The notes under the pieces were generated by a model. That model saw only the letters and a list, made by a program, of their open reading frames with translations. It had not been told where the DNA came from and made no database searches. From positions 124,001 through 188,000 of the forward strand of contig MU859101.1 of NCBI GenBank assembly GCA_033297205.1: a DNA stretch of 64,000 nucleotides, read 5' to 3'. Each line of letters begins with the position of its first letter. The first letter of the stretch is position 1. Both the position numbers and the translations under genes were made by a program. Below are positions 47,399 to 59,154 of the stretch, piece by piece. The stretch is from Pseudoneurospora amorphoporcata (lineage: Eukaryota > Ascomycota > Sordariomycetes > Sordariales > Sordariaceae).

Positions 47399-50300
47399 AT
47401 GTCTGACAATCGTGGCGGTCGTGGAGGTCGTGGCGGAGGCGGTCGCGGCGGCGGCGGATACACTGATCGTGGAGGAGGCCGTGGCGGCGGTGGTCGCGGC
47501 GGCGGCGGTGGTGACCGCGGAGGCCGTGGAGGTGCTTACCAAGGTGGTGGTGAAAGGGGTGGCCGTGGAGGCGGTTATCAAGGGGGTGGTGAAAGGGGCG
47601 GTCGTGGCGGCGGTTACCAAGGCGGTGGTGAAAGGGGCGGTCGTGGCGGCGGTTACCAAGGCGGCGGTGATAGGGGTGGTCGTGGCGGCGGTTACCAAGG
47701 CGGCGGTGATAGGGGTGGCCGTGGCGGCGGTTTCCAAGGCGGCGGCCGTGGCGGCTTTGGCGGAGGAGGCGGAGGGAGAGGATACGAACAAACAGAGTTT
47801 GCTCCTGATGTCTACAAGTAAGTGCATCTCCATCTTTGTACCATTCTCAACATGATGCTAACATTCCTTTAGGGGAATTGACGGTCGTGGCGCCCCAGAG
47901 CCCGACGCCAACATTACCAAACTCGAGGACGACTGGATCAAGAAGCATGTCAGCAGCAATCTGGTCACTGCTATGAGCAAGCTTTCACTCAGCGAGATGC
48001 AGAAAGCCAACCACTTGCCGGTTCGCCCAGGTCATGGTACAACGGGCGGGCAGGTGAAGCTCTGGGCCAACTACTTCAAAATCAACATCAAATCACCAGC
48101 GGTGTACAGGTACACCATCAAGGTTGCCGCCAGCGAGGAAGCGCTCAAGAAGGAAGCGGAGGTCGCATCCAAGAAAGTGGAGGTGGTGATTGGGAAACTG
48201 CTCGAGCAGATTGGTGCCAAGGCACAGTCCGTGGCGATTGCCAGCGATTTCAAAGTTCACCTGGTGACGGCGACGAAGCTCCCAGTTCCCGCCAACCGCA
48301 TTTTCGAGGTGACATGGACTGAGCCGACTTCCAACCAGAACCTGCCCGGCAGGCCCCAGTCTTGGCTCGTCAAGGTTGAAGAGACTGTCGAAGAATGCGA
48401 CCTCGGCAATGTGCTGAACGAGCTTACGACGCTTGATCCCAAGCTCGACGGAGATTTCCCCAAGTACAATGTGGAACTCGATGCCCTCAACACCATCATC
48501 ACTCACCATGCCCGCGCCGACGATAAAGTCGCGGTGGTTGGAAGAGGAAGGTTTTTCGCCTTCGGTGATGGCCTCGTTGAACAAAAGATCCCCGACGGGT
48601 CCCCTTTGGTCATCTTGCGTGGATACTTTGCCAGCGTCCGTCCAGCTACCGGAAGACTTTTGCTCAACACCAACATCACGCATGGCGTCTTCCGTCCTGG
48701 CATCAAACTCAAAGAGCTGTTCCAGAAACTTGGACTCAACGTCATGACCCAATGCCACAACTATACAGACTTTGAACAGAGAAATACCGAAAAGAAGCTG
48801 GCCAAAGTCAACAAAATCCTGGCGAAAGCCCGCGTCGAGGTAGAGCTCCCATTTATGGTTGATGGAAGGGTTCAATGGAAGAAATGCTACCGCACGCTCC
48901 ATGGCATTGCTAGTACGAGCGACGAAAGGGGGCAGCCGCATCCACCACAGTTCCGATTTCCCCTTACCAAGACCGGCGGCCCGGCATCGGTAAGATTCTA
49001 CCTGCGTGCGCCACAGGCAAGGAATGGCTCCGCCCCCCCTCCTTCGATCCCCGGCCTGTCGACCAACGCGTACGTCACGGTAGAGGATTATTATAGACAG
49101 CGATACAATATCGGAGCAGATGCTTCGCTTCCTCTGGTCAACGTCGGCAGTAAAGACAAGGCTATCTACGTCTTGTCCGAGTTCTGTACGCTGGTCAAAG
49201 GCCGCTCCATCAAGACTAAACTGGACAGTGGCGAGGCGGACGCCATGATCAAGTTTGCGTGCAGAGCTCCTTCGCTGAACGCCCAGTCTATCGTGACGAA
49301 AGGTAGACAGACCCTTGGTCTTGATAACAGCCTGACACTTGGCAAGTTCAAGGTCTCTGTCGACAAGGAGCTGCTTACCGTCATTGGACGTGAGCTCCAG
49401 CCTCCGATGCTTACGTACGGCGGTGACAAAATGGTACAGCCGAACGATGGCGGGTGGTTGATGAAGTCTGTCAAGGTGGCCAGATCTTGCCGCAGGATTG
49501 AGAAGTGGACGTACTTGGAACTCCTGAGACGACCCCGCGAAATTAAATCTAAGCCCGGCGACAACCTAGTGGAGACCGCTGTGGCAGGTTTTGCCAGCTT
49601 CCTGAACAGAACGGGCATCCCGATCAACCCCAGGCACCAGCAGGGCGAATCTGTCGTGATTCCAACAACCGAGGATGAGTTTCTGGCCCGCGTGATGAAA
49701 ATCATGACCGCGAACCAGTTTCTGGTGGTTGTTTTACCCGACAAGGACACTATTCTCTACAGTTGGGTCAAGCGGGCTGCCGATATCAAGTATGGCGTCC
49801 ATACGGTCTGTGTGGTAGGCACCAAGTTCACTCAAGAAAAGGGACAGATGGGGTATTTTGCCAACGTGGGCCTCAAGGTCAACCTCAAGTTTGGCGGCAC
49901 AAATCACAGCATCAAGACGCCAATTCCTTTGCTTGCCAAGGGGAAGACCATGGTAGTTGGCTATGATGTTACCCATCCGACCAATTTACCGGCAGGAAAA
50001 TCGGCTTCAACGGCTCCCAGTATCGTCGGCCTGGTGTCAACGATCGACCAGTATCTTGGACAATGGCCTGGAATGGTTTGGAACAACCCCCGCGGCCAGG
50101 AATCCATGACGGCACAATTTACCGACAAGTTCAAGACGCGTCTGGAACTGTGGCGCAACAATCCCGTGAACAACCGCACTCTCCCCGAAAATATCCTGAT
50201 TTTCCGCGATGGTGTCTCTGAGGGACAGTTTCAGATGGTCATCAACCATGAACTACCCCTCATTCGCGTCGCCTGCAAGGACGTGTATCCAGCTGGCAAG

Positions 50301-50795
50301 CTACCACGTATTACGCTGATTGTATCTGTCAAGCGCCACCAGACTCGCTTCTTCCCCACGGACCCGAAGCACATTCACTTGAAGTCGAAGAGCCCCAAGG
50401 AGGGTACCGTTGTTGACCGCGGCGTGACCAACGTCCGCTACTGGGACTTCTTCCTGCAGGCGCACGCGTCGCTTCAGGGCACGGCCCGCTCGGCTCACTA
50501 CACGGTTCTGGTGGATGAGATCTTCAGGGCCGACTATGGAAACAAGGCGGCCGACATGCTGGAGAAACTGACGCATGACATGTGCTATCTCTATGGCCGA
50601 GCCACCAAGGCCGTCAGCATCTGCCCGCCCGCGTACTATGCCGACTTGGTGTGCGGCCGGGCGCGTATTCACCAAAAGGAGCTATTTGACGCCATTGATG
50701 ATGATAGTAGAAGCATCAAGTCTGATGACTTCCAAAACTTTGGCAGGCGCGGAGCTGTTCACCCCAACCTTAGGGATTCTATGTACTACATGTAG
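47399..50795 (+). CDS. qde-2: Argonaute protein QDE-2 of the quelling pathway
   Basis: Two exons, 47399-47817 and 47873-50795, with a 55-nt intron (donor GTAAGT, branch TGCTAAC, acceptor TTTAG), giving 1113 residues. Residues 1-125 are an RGG/Gly tail with a 13-residue repeat. The Argonaute N domain follows (LPVRPGHGTTG near 185), then linker, PAZ (about 430-560), MID, and PIWI. Catalytic-looking PIWI acids are visible in VGYDVTHP (Asp838) and FRDGVSEGQF (Asp919), and the end (PPAYYADLVCGRARIH) carries the last motif. The protein binds small RNAs, cleaves passenger strands and silences repeated genes and viruses. An internal Met at 47973 would give a 940-residue form without the tail. The open frame and consensus intron support the longer form. 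Its neighbour, sah-2, is co-oriented. Confidence 0.95.
47534..47755 (+). repeat. 39-bp coding tandem repeat in qde-2 exon 1
   Basis: Five full units and a shorter sixth encode GYQGGG(E/D)RGGRGG. Nucleotide identity between neighbouring units is high, so copy number may vary between strains. Confidence 0.9.
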
Positions 50796-51762
50796 GCTTG
50801 CCAACTGGATGTGGAGATGGAACTGGAAAATGAAAGTGACGGAAAGTCGATTTGGGGGCTTTTGGTTTCTACAGCGATTTGTTTGCATCCTTTCTTGTTC
50901 TCTGTTTCTTAGCTCTTTCTCTTTCCCTCTGCCTTGCCTGTACTGCATGCATGCACTCTGGATGATGACCAACGAAAACATCTGATGACTTGATGAGAGA
51001 GGGCAGATTGCCGATGTCGCGCACTATGAGAAGGGGAAGATGAGAAGTGGGAAGCAAGGAGAATAAGACGGTTTTGGTTGCTTTGATAGCGAAAATAGGA
51101 AAAAAATATTGAATAGAAACATGATTTCATAATTCCTTTTTTTCCACGATAGATGTGATTTATGATGTGCATGTTTGTACTTCAACCTAACCAGCATGAC
51201 ATATTGAAGACTAATTGATGACACGATCATGTCTTGCTTGTTAGGTGTTTTGCCCAAGACACGAGTCTAAGATGAAAGCAGGCTGAGTCAGGCAAAGACA
51301 GTATGAACTCCCATTTGTTAAGTATGATCCAGGAAGATGAGAGATATTTAGCGATGTAATGTATCGTAGATTCACATCAGCCTCCGATAATACGTGACCA
51401 GCTAAAAGGATGATTCCCCTGACATGATATAAATTACCTAGGTAGGTATCTCCCAAACGGACGCACGAAACTCGAGAAAGGCCAAAAAGACACGATTTTC
51501 CACGCCCAGCTGTTTTGCAAATGACGATGAGTATATAATAAGTATCCTTCCTCCAGGCCCCAAGCCCCAAGCTCCAGTTCCAAACTCCCCAAATGAAAAT
51601 GAAAATGAAACTCACAGACACATAAACAAAGGACCCAAGTCATGTCATTCTACAGAATGACATAGATGAGAAGAGAGAGAGAGAGAGACAGAGAGATAGA
51701 ATAAGACCTAGGTGACTGACTGACTGCTGACTGCCTGAGATGTCATGTCATGTCATGTCATG
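50796..51762. other. Intergenic between convergent qde-2 and ron1
   Basis: 3' flanks of two convergent genes. Contains an AG run at about 51670-51700 and five TGTCA units (51741-51765) that overlap the ron1 stop codon. No gene. Transcripts of the two genes may overlap here. Confidence 0.5.
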
Positions 51763-51765
51763 TCA
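51741..51765. repeat. (TGTCA)5 pentanucleotide repeat at the ron1 stop codon
   Basis: Five tandem TGTCA units on the plus strand. The minus-strand TGA stop of ron1 (51765-51763) is formed by the last unit. Confidence 0.85.
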
Positions 51766-52003
51766 TTCAGCAGCAAAGTATCGTTTTGTTTTGCTTTTTG
51801 TCTGTTGGGCTTTGATTTCGGGCGGGACGATGGTGTGGTGGACGACGTGGGGGCGGTAGACTGCGTCTACTGGTGGCATCCTGTACGTTATGTATATATA
51901 TATGTATTTAGTGATTGGTAGAATGAATAGCTGTGGCGGGCGGTTTTTATGATTTGAGCTTGAGGTTTTGTAGGAGGGTTGTGTGGTGTGGGTGGTGTGG
52001 GTG

Positions 52004-52034
<31 letters not shown>

Positions 52035-54389
52035 AGAAAACGAGGAATAAAAGTAAGTGGAGGGAAAAGGGAAGAAAAGAAGAAGAGGAAAACTAACCAA
52101 TCATCCAAACTGAGCGGGAAATACTCATACAACAGATCCGCCGCTTCCAAAGACGGACTCCCCACATTATTATTATCCCTTTGACTCTGCTGGTTCAGGC
52201 TATCACTCTTCGTATGCGTCGCTGACCCAGACCCTGAACCAGGACCAGAACCAAGTCCCAACCCAACACCACCATCACCACCATCACCACCACCACCTAC
52301 CCCCATCCCGAATGCGGACTCTTTCTTTAACCCACCACCACCACCGCCACCAGACTTCGGATACAACTGGCTTGACCCCGAGTTCGTCCTATTCAAATTC
52401 AAAGGCGGACTCCTCATCATCTCATCCTCCGACAGCGACAAACTAATCGGCAGAGCACCTGCAGTTGGTATTGGTATGTTTGGTATTGACGTAGTAGAGG
52501 AGGTACTTCTGTGGTGTCCACGTCTGCCCGTGGGGGTAGCTGAGGATGTTAGGGTTTTTCGGGAGCCGTTGTTGACGTCCGAGGAAGAGGATCCCCAAGA
52601 TGGTATTGGTGGTCGAGATCCCGGTCCCGGGTTCGGGGACACAGACATCGCGAGTCTTTTGTTGGGGTGTTGTTGGTGTTGTTGTTGTTGGTGGGGGTTG
52701 GGTGAGGTGCTAAAGAGTTGGGGGGTTGGGGTTGTTGAAGGGGGCCAGTCTGATTGCTGTATATAATAATGTTAGTGTTGATGTGGGTAGGGGATGGAAG
52801 GGAAGAAAGGGGCTGGGAGGGAAGAATGCGAGGAAAGGGAGGGCGAGAAGAGGTGAAAAAAGGTAAAAGAAATACCGGAGGGCAATAACAACACACCTGA
52901 TTTCCCAACGAGTTCCACCGCTGGAGCATATCCGATCTATCCATACTTTGTTGCTGCTGCTGCTGCTGCTGCTGCTGTTGTTTCCCATTCCCGTTCCCGC
53001 CAACACCACCACCAACAGACCCCTCCGTACTCGTCCTCTGCAACATGCCCATCCCCTTCCGATCGCCCGTCAGCGGCACATCCCTCCTGCTATCGAAATT
53101 CCTCGGACTTCTTCCCCTCACAATCACCGGACCGGACTGAATCTCCGCCAACTTGACCAATTTCTCCCCGTTCTCGCTTGTCTTGGCCAACAAGTTGATC
53201 TGCACAACATAATGCTGCTGCAACCCTTTCCGTCGGCCATTATTCGCCGTGGCATGCTTAAACTGTAACCGTTTCCAGGATACAGGTATCGACACTCGAT
53301 TCCCGCTTCCGTCGATTTCTTGGCCGGCTGATAAGTCGAGTAATTGCTTTGGTGGTGTGGTTGCTGTTTTTGATGGCTCCTCTTGTTGTTGTTGTTGTTG
53401 TTGTTGCTGCTGCTGTGCTTGCTGTCCTCCGGCACCTGCCAAAGCAGGATTACTTGTACTACTCTTCCAAGGAATCGAAATAATCTCCGTCTGTTTCCCC
53501 TCGATACTCTCCACAGCCGTGAGGGACGCCCATAACTCTTTGATCTGGACCTGTCTCCCCCCATTGCCATCACCACCATTATCATCCGCCAGCAAAAGCG
53601 AACAATGCAACGCATGTCTAGGCAACGTAATCTGCCCCGTGCACTGCCAAAGATTCCTTCGATAACAAGTCAACTCCAACGGCCTCGCCGCACCGGAATG
53701 CTGTGCCTGACTCTGTCCACTCTGTCCTTGATCAGGCGTATTGCCAGAAAACACATCCTCGGCAACAAAAAACATGCCGTACAACTCGGCGGTCATGTTT
53801 AAATCCGCGAACCGGCCAGTCTCAGAATCGATGAGGGTCGCCTGTGCGGAGGGAATCGGTGGACTGAAGCCTAGCAGTTTGTTGTCGAGCAGGTCGGGGG
53901 GCGAGTCGGCTTCGTTGATGCTGCCGCCGACGCTGACGATGGGGCCATGACCACCCCCGCCGACGGATGGGAGGTTGTAGACTGTGTGGCTACCGTGGCT
54001 GTGATTGTGCCCTTGCGAGAGGGAGTGCCCGGGGAGGGGAGGGTAGGAGGAGGTTGTTGCGGAGAAAGGGTCGTCGAAGGTGAAGTTGTCGAAATCGTAT
54101 GCGGAGGGAGTAAAGGGGAGGCCGGCGTGGAGGTCGGAGTTGACATCACTGTGGATTTGGGTTCGGCAGGTTAGTTTGCGATTGCGATTGCGACTGCGAC
54201 TGCGACTGTGATTGGTATTGAGGTGGTGACAATGACATACAGAAGCGCTTCGTCAAAGCTGAAGGGATCGCCCAAGCCCATGCCCATTCCCATGCCCATG
54301 GGTTGGCCAGCGGCATTCAACCCGAGGGCGTCGGCGGTATTGGCCGTTGCGCCATTGTGAAGCGGTGGTATGGAGTTGAAGCTGGCCAT
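51763..54389 (-). CDS. ron1: Ndt80/PhoG-like transcription factor, regulator of GlcNAc catabolism
   Basis: Four exons: 54389-54241, 54148-52897, 52756-52098, 51880-51763, all phase-consistent, about 725 residues. Introns are 92, 140 and 217 nt; the third contains a (TCC)n pyrimidine run. Residues 1-180 are disordered and end SETGRFADLNMTAELYG. The Ndt80 DNA-binding domain follows (LELTCYRRNLWQCTGQITLP, then WASLTAVESIEGKQTEI, SIPVSWKRLQFKHATANNGRRKG, LQQHYVVQINL), interrupted by a poly-Gln insertion. A disordered Ser/Gly-rich region comes next, and the short last exon encodes WMPPVDAVYRPHVVHHT, a well-conserved-looking end. Position next to hxk3, dam1 and nag3 matches the Trichoderma RON1 cluster, where this factor controls the GlcNAc genes. 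It belongs to the same family as VIB-1, so without the context it could be taken for a paralogue. Confidence 0.88.
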
Positions 54390-55208
54390 TGCATCGTCGG
54401 TGATGGTGTAACAAGTGGTGATCCGGCGGAGGAGATGCCGGATAACGGTAAGTCGCTTATGCCTTGCCGCTTCTGAAACACATGGTGTGTCCGTCGTCCG
54501 GGGTTGTTTCTCGACTGTCCTCCGTTCAATCGGCTAAGGCTGAGGCTGAGGGAATGGGCGAGACCAGGACTGTGTGGTCGGCGATGGCGAGAGAGGTGAC
54601 TCTTGTTACCATTGGGAGTGTAGCTCGATATCAAGGGCCTGGTCGAGATTGCGCCGTGTGATCAGTCGAGGTGGAATGGGTTGCGACGGGACGGGTGAGA
54701 GTGTGGTGGTATTGTCGTTGTCGGGCTTGTTGCACCAACTGATCCAGGCAGAGAGGCTGTGATCAAGCTGTATCTGCAGCTGTTATAGTGTTCAGAAAGA
54801 GGCCAAGTGGCGAGGCCATGGTAGCGTCGTACAGAATATTGGCTGCCAAGACACTGTCCGCTGGGGGGTTGGGGGTGCCGTGTTTGCGCCGAGTCGGGTT
54901 ACACTGACGCTCCATGACTCCTCATGCTTCATACCTTGTTGTCGGAAGCCATTCTTGTTTGGATAAAAGTAAAAGAAAGAAGTGGAAAGAAAGAAAGAAA
55001 ACTCTAGTGGAGAAGTGATGAACCCCAGACGGGACAAGTGGAGACTTTCCTCCCGTCGAGAGTGGAGTCTGGGGTCCCGACGAACACAGTGTCAAGTGAA
55101 GACTGGTCTTTTAGGGATTTGGCGACGACGGCGACTGATCCTATCAGTTGGTATGAGAGTGAGCAAGTGACTTGGAGAACTTGAATATATCAATAATGCC
55201 AAGCAAAT
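54390..55208. other. Upstream region of ron1, 3' flank of hxk3
   Basis: Both neighbours lie on the minus strand. About 820 bp with no coding frame supported. Contains an A/G-rich stretch (54965-55000). Confidence 0.45.
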
Positions 55209-57071
55209 CTACGTCGTCCTCTTCTCATCCAACCTCATCCTCTCCTTCTCGTCCATAACACCCGCCAATGACACCGCCGCCCCAATCAACGAACTCTCCT
55301 TCGCCGGAACCAACTCTATCCTTCTGTCCTTCAAAACATGACCTGCGGATAACATCACGTGGTCCAGGTAGCTTTGTAGTGTCTCCTTGTACTCGGGAAA
55401 GTATGTCAAGACCGACCCGGTATACCCTACTGTGGTCCGCTCTATCTGTAGTTCTACTACTGTCTCCTCGCTAAACGGTGACTCCGGCTCAAGTTCATCT
55501 ACAAGGTTTTGTTCTGCCTCGTTTTTCAGCTCCCACAGCGCAAACAATGACGCAGCGACAATGGAAGCCGACCGCTGGGCTATGTAACCCGCTAGTTGCT
55601 GCATGAACCGCATGTCCTCGTTGCTAGGGATATCTGATGCTAGTTGATAGAGTTGTGAAAAGACTTGGTTGGCTTTGCCTCCTGAATGCAGTCCACTGAT
55701 TTGTTGCATTGTGTTAGCAAGATGGGGAAAAAAACAGATAACTGAAAACAAGAGGAAAAAGTAACTTACTCCACCATCAACGACATTGTTTCAGTATCCA
55801 TCGAGTAAGCTTCCAACATCAGCGGCGGTACTTCTCCTCCCAACACGCCCGTCGTCTTGATCGCCTCCAACAGCGCAATCCGGAAGACTTCACCGAGGTA
55901 GTACCCACTGACCGCATGCTCAAGCGGCTGGAAGTCCGGTCTTTCGTGACCGGCTTTGAGTATCTTGTCCCACCTCGTCAGAGGCAAAATGTCACGGCCG
56001 AACATGCCCAACTCTGTATTTACCATGACATGGCTCGCTTGCTCGTACCAGCTGTCGGGTCTGTTTCCAAATTTGGACTTTCCGATCAGGTTCACTGGAA
56101 GGTGGGCGGCAATGTTGACGCCCGTTCCAAGAATCAGCCCGAAGCGGGTTGAGGGGTTGAAGTATGCTGACGATAGCAGAGTGGCGTTGGAATCGTTGAC
56201 AATTGAGACTACCTCGACCTTTACTTTGAGCTCTTGGAGGACCTTGTTACATGTGGCGCCTAGATCTTGTCCCACCAGTCCATCACATGCAAGAAAACTT
56301 TTGCCCATGGGGCAGATGTTTCCTCCGTTGGGAGACGTTTGTCTGTCGTATTGTTAGTTGGCTGATCTTGGGATGAAAAAAAGTGAAGTGCGTAGCATAC
56401 TCTAGAGGAAAGCTCCACGCCAGTCCCATAGGCATCGGGTCTCCCGATTCATACCCATCTCTGGAAATGTGCCCGGCGTCAATCGCCTTCTTTACACTTG
56501 TCTCTATCTTCCAAGCCATCCACTTGAAGAAATCCGCCCCCGCAAGCAATCGGACATTTTTGTCTATCGTGTAGTTGTCCATATGGACGATGGTATTGCC
56601 GTCATCATCTGTGGTTTCTCGGCCCCTGAGGTCCACCAAACCAACGCGAAGTGTCGAACCACCAATGTCAGCCGCCAGATGCTGGCCACGTTCGTGTCCG
56701 CCAGGAAGCTGGTGGTTGTAAGATGGAAGCATACATGCTGGGTTGTTTTGTAACCCTTGTCGAAACTGTTCCTTCAGCAGCTTGGAGAGCAGCAAAAGAG
56801 GGTCGTCTGGGTTTGGGTTTGTATCGCTGTTGTATGGTACGATTAAAGAATGTTCGTCTCGCAGGAAGCGATTGCTGCCGATTGGACCGAGCAAGAGCTC
56901 ATTGGCCTCTTTAAGGAACTCCTCCCTAGCCCTTTGAAATTTCCTGGTCTGTTTGACTTTGGTTGGGTCGGACTTGGGGCTGATCCAAAGGGCGAGCAAA
57001 GCTTGCAGGAAGGACCTGCCTCGCGAGAGCGATTTGAGGGCGTCTATGATTAATCGCTTGAGGGATGCCAT
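55209..57071 (-). CDS. hxk3: Atypical hexokinase, likely GlcNAc kinase (HXK3)
   Basis: Three exons: 57071-56401, 56342-55770, 55695-55209, about 576 residues; introns of 58 and 74 nt, the second with branch GCTAAC and acceptor AATCAG. The hexokinase fold motifs are kept: phosphate loop LAADIGGSTLRV (132-143), AWSFPLEQ, catalytic base in VNDSNATLL (Asp274), and GLILGTGVNIAAHL. The usual glucose-binding WTKGF is replaced by MGKSF, and the first phosphate loop has IGGST instead of LGGTN. An N-terminal hydrophobic stretch (FLQALLALWI, 21-30) follows basic residues and may be a membrane or organelle tether. The sequence is longer than classical hexokinases (about 490). HXK3 enzymes are thought to make GlcNAc-6-phosphate. 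It is divergent to dam1 and next to ron1. Confidence 0.88.
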
Positions 57072-59154
57072 TGCGAAAACGAGTGATTGCTTGGCATTTG
57101 GAGTCGAGAGTGAAGTTGAGGAAGGAAGCCCTTCTTAAGTCAAATGAGAGGTCAAGGGAGGACAAGACAACTGCGGGGTGTAACTAACGATGCTCTGAGG
57201 GAATGATGAATGTTGTTGAGTGAGGAAAATCACACGTCGCCGATCTTGTCCCCCTCACGGCTGGGTCACCTGGTGAGCCCAAGGACTGACAAGCCGTTGA
57301 ATACGGATCGTCGAGAGGATACGATGGTGGCCTTGAGGCTCTATTGTAAGGAGATGCAGTAGTTTGGAGTGCTGGAGGTAGAGTAGAGTTGTGTGGTGGT
57401 GAGAAGCAACAAGCAAGGTAACAAGATGGAAGGAAGAGTAACACAAGCTGATGAGGGGAGGAATGCAAGAAGGTCCATAAGGAGCCGCGGCTGGAAAACC
57501 CACTAACAAAATGTCATGTTACAGCCGTGGAAGCGGGCAATGTTGGTCACCCAGGGTCGAAAGGGATGCGGCTCTCTTGACCCAGATGTTATGTTGCTAG
57601 GGAGCGAGACTTTGTCACTCCAAGATACCTCAGCTGAAGCATCAACAGAACGCAAATATGACACTCTTGGAGTGAAAGCTACTTAGCGAGTCAGTGAGCT
57701 GAGGATCACTCAGGCCAACAGCTTTGATGGAGAAGCTGACGACACAAGCTATCAAGGCGAAGGATAATATGGAGGTGCTGGGTGCAAGGGTTGAGATATT
57801 GCGAATAAAGAGGAGAGCCAATGACAAGACAAAGCAACTGAGTGTAACCAGGAGAACGGCAAGCGGGTTGTGACTTGCAGCGCTTGATTGCAACGGACGG
57901 ATGCGAGGCGGGGATCCGTTCAGGAGAAACAAGGCCTGTGGAACGCTGTCATTGAATGCCATGGTTGCCGCTCGCCGTGTCAATGAGCGTATCTCGGGAA
58001 TTGGCTGTTGGTCGGCCGCTGTGCACATCAAGTGGAGGAATGGACATGATGGCGGGAAAGTAACGTTGCCTTGGTGTCGCTCTTAGGTTGCTCGGTCTCT
58101 TGGGCGCTGGACCTGCAAGACTTCAAGCAATGGCGACCAGTAGTCGGGAGCATTTGGAGGACAAACCAATGGTCGAGGAACTGTGTTCGTTATGCCTGGT
58201 TCGACTTTGGAGTCCATCCAGAATGCGATCTTGACATGGAGAGTTGGAACGTGGGACTGAAAGGTGGAAGATTGAACGAGTTGGAGTCCAGATTGACAAG
58301 CCGAGCCAAATACAGTGCGCCGTTAAGCATGGCCCGTGCATCAAGTTCGGCTTAGGGAAAGCGTGCACGAGCCATATCAAATCACATCATCAAAGAAGGA
58401 GCTCGACGACTGCAGTTTCATGATCCAAGAGAATTTTGCGTGTACCTTCTCTACAGAACCGCAAAGAGTCTAGAGGTACCTACGCTTCGATTCTCTCCAT
58501 GACAAGAACAACAGCACCTTGCTTATCGGAAGGAACTGCGACGAGTGTCACCTGTCCCCTGGATCAGCAGCAGGACAATGGAGTCAAGAGACCTCACCTC
58601 ACCAAAGGTTTCTCCCTCTACATTTTCTTATCACTCTCAGTTAACTTTGTGACAAGAATAAGACGACAAGTGCCTGTCGTCGCCAATAATAATCACAAGA
58701 ACCAGTCACTCTTACCTCCACAGCCGCTGGCCCCAATGATCTCCGAAGCTGGCGACATCATGATTCCCAAGATGAACGTTTCATCTGTCCACCTCTATGG
58801 CGGGTTGAGGAAGTCGTCTGGAAGCTACGATGGATTGCTTGCTGAACTCTGGGCTCGGACCATTCGCCTTTGCGGGGTCGATGCCCCAGTTTGGGGAGGT
58901 GCTGGTCATGGACTGGATTTTGGAGTTGATGGTCGCTCTTGCCAATCTTGGTGTGATGCACCTTGATGGCCCCCATAATGAGGGATGCCCTACTAAAAGT
59001 CCCACAAACTTCAAGTTCTATTTCTTCCCTTGAGTCGACTCTCTCCCCGTACTTGGTCTTTACACAGTATCTTTAGCCCGCTATTGGCTGTCTTATCTGC
59101 CAGTGACAGCATCATCCACTTCCCCTACCATTCAAACATCACTCAACCGGCGAT
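57072..59154. promoter_or_regulatory. Shared divergent upstream region of hxk3 and dam1
   Basis: hxk3 (-) and dam1 (+) start on opposite sides of about 2.1 kb. No named motif is certain; CTTTGTGAC at 58645-58653 resembles an Ndt80-type site (complement GTCACAAAG) but is a single near-match. A minus frame at 57642-58031 (129 codons) has two hydrophobic stretches (AVLLVTLSCFVLSLALLFI and ILSFALIACVVSFSI) and could be a small membrane protein, but lacks other support. Confidence 0.45.

Noticed and set aside
47534..47755. Regular direct repeats resembling an array
   Set aside because: The units are contiguous coding repeats without spacers, in a eukaryote; not CRISPR.
47390..47833. Ala/Thr-rich 147-codon frames in both strands
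   Set aside because: Shadows of the RGG repeat in qde-2 exon 1.
58645..58653. Possible Ndt80-type site in the hxk3-dam1 upstream region
   Set aside because: One near-match in 2 kb is expected by chance, and the RON1 site is not something I can state from sequence.
58436..58966. 176-codon plus frame between hxk3 and dam1
   Set aside because: No domain, mixed composition, and antisense frames of similar length overlap it.
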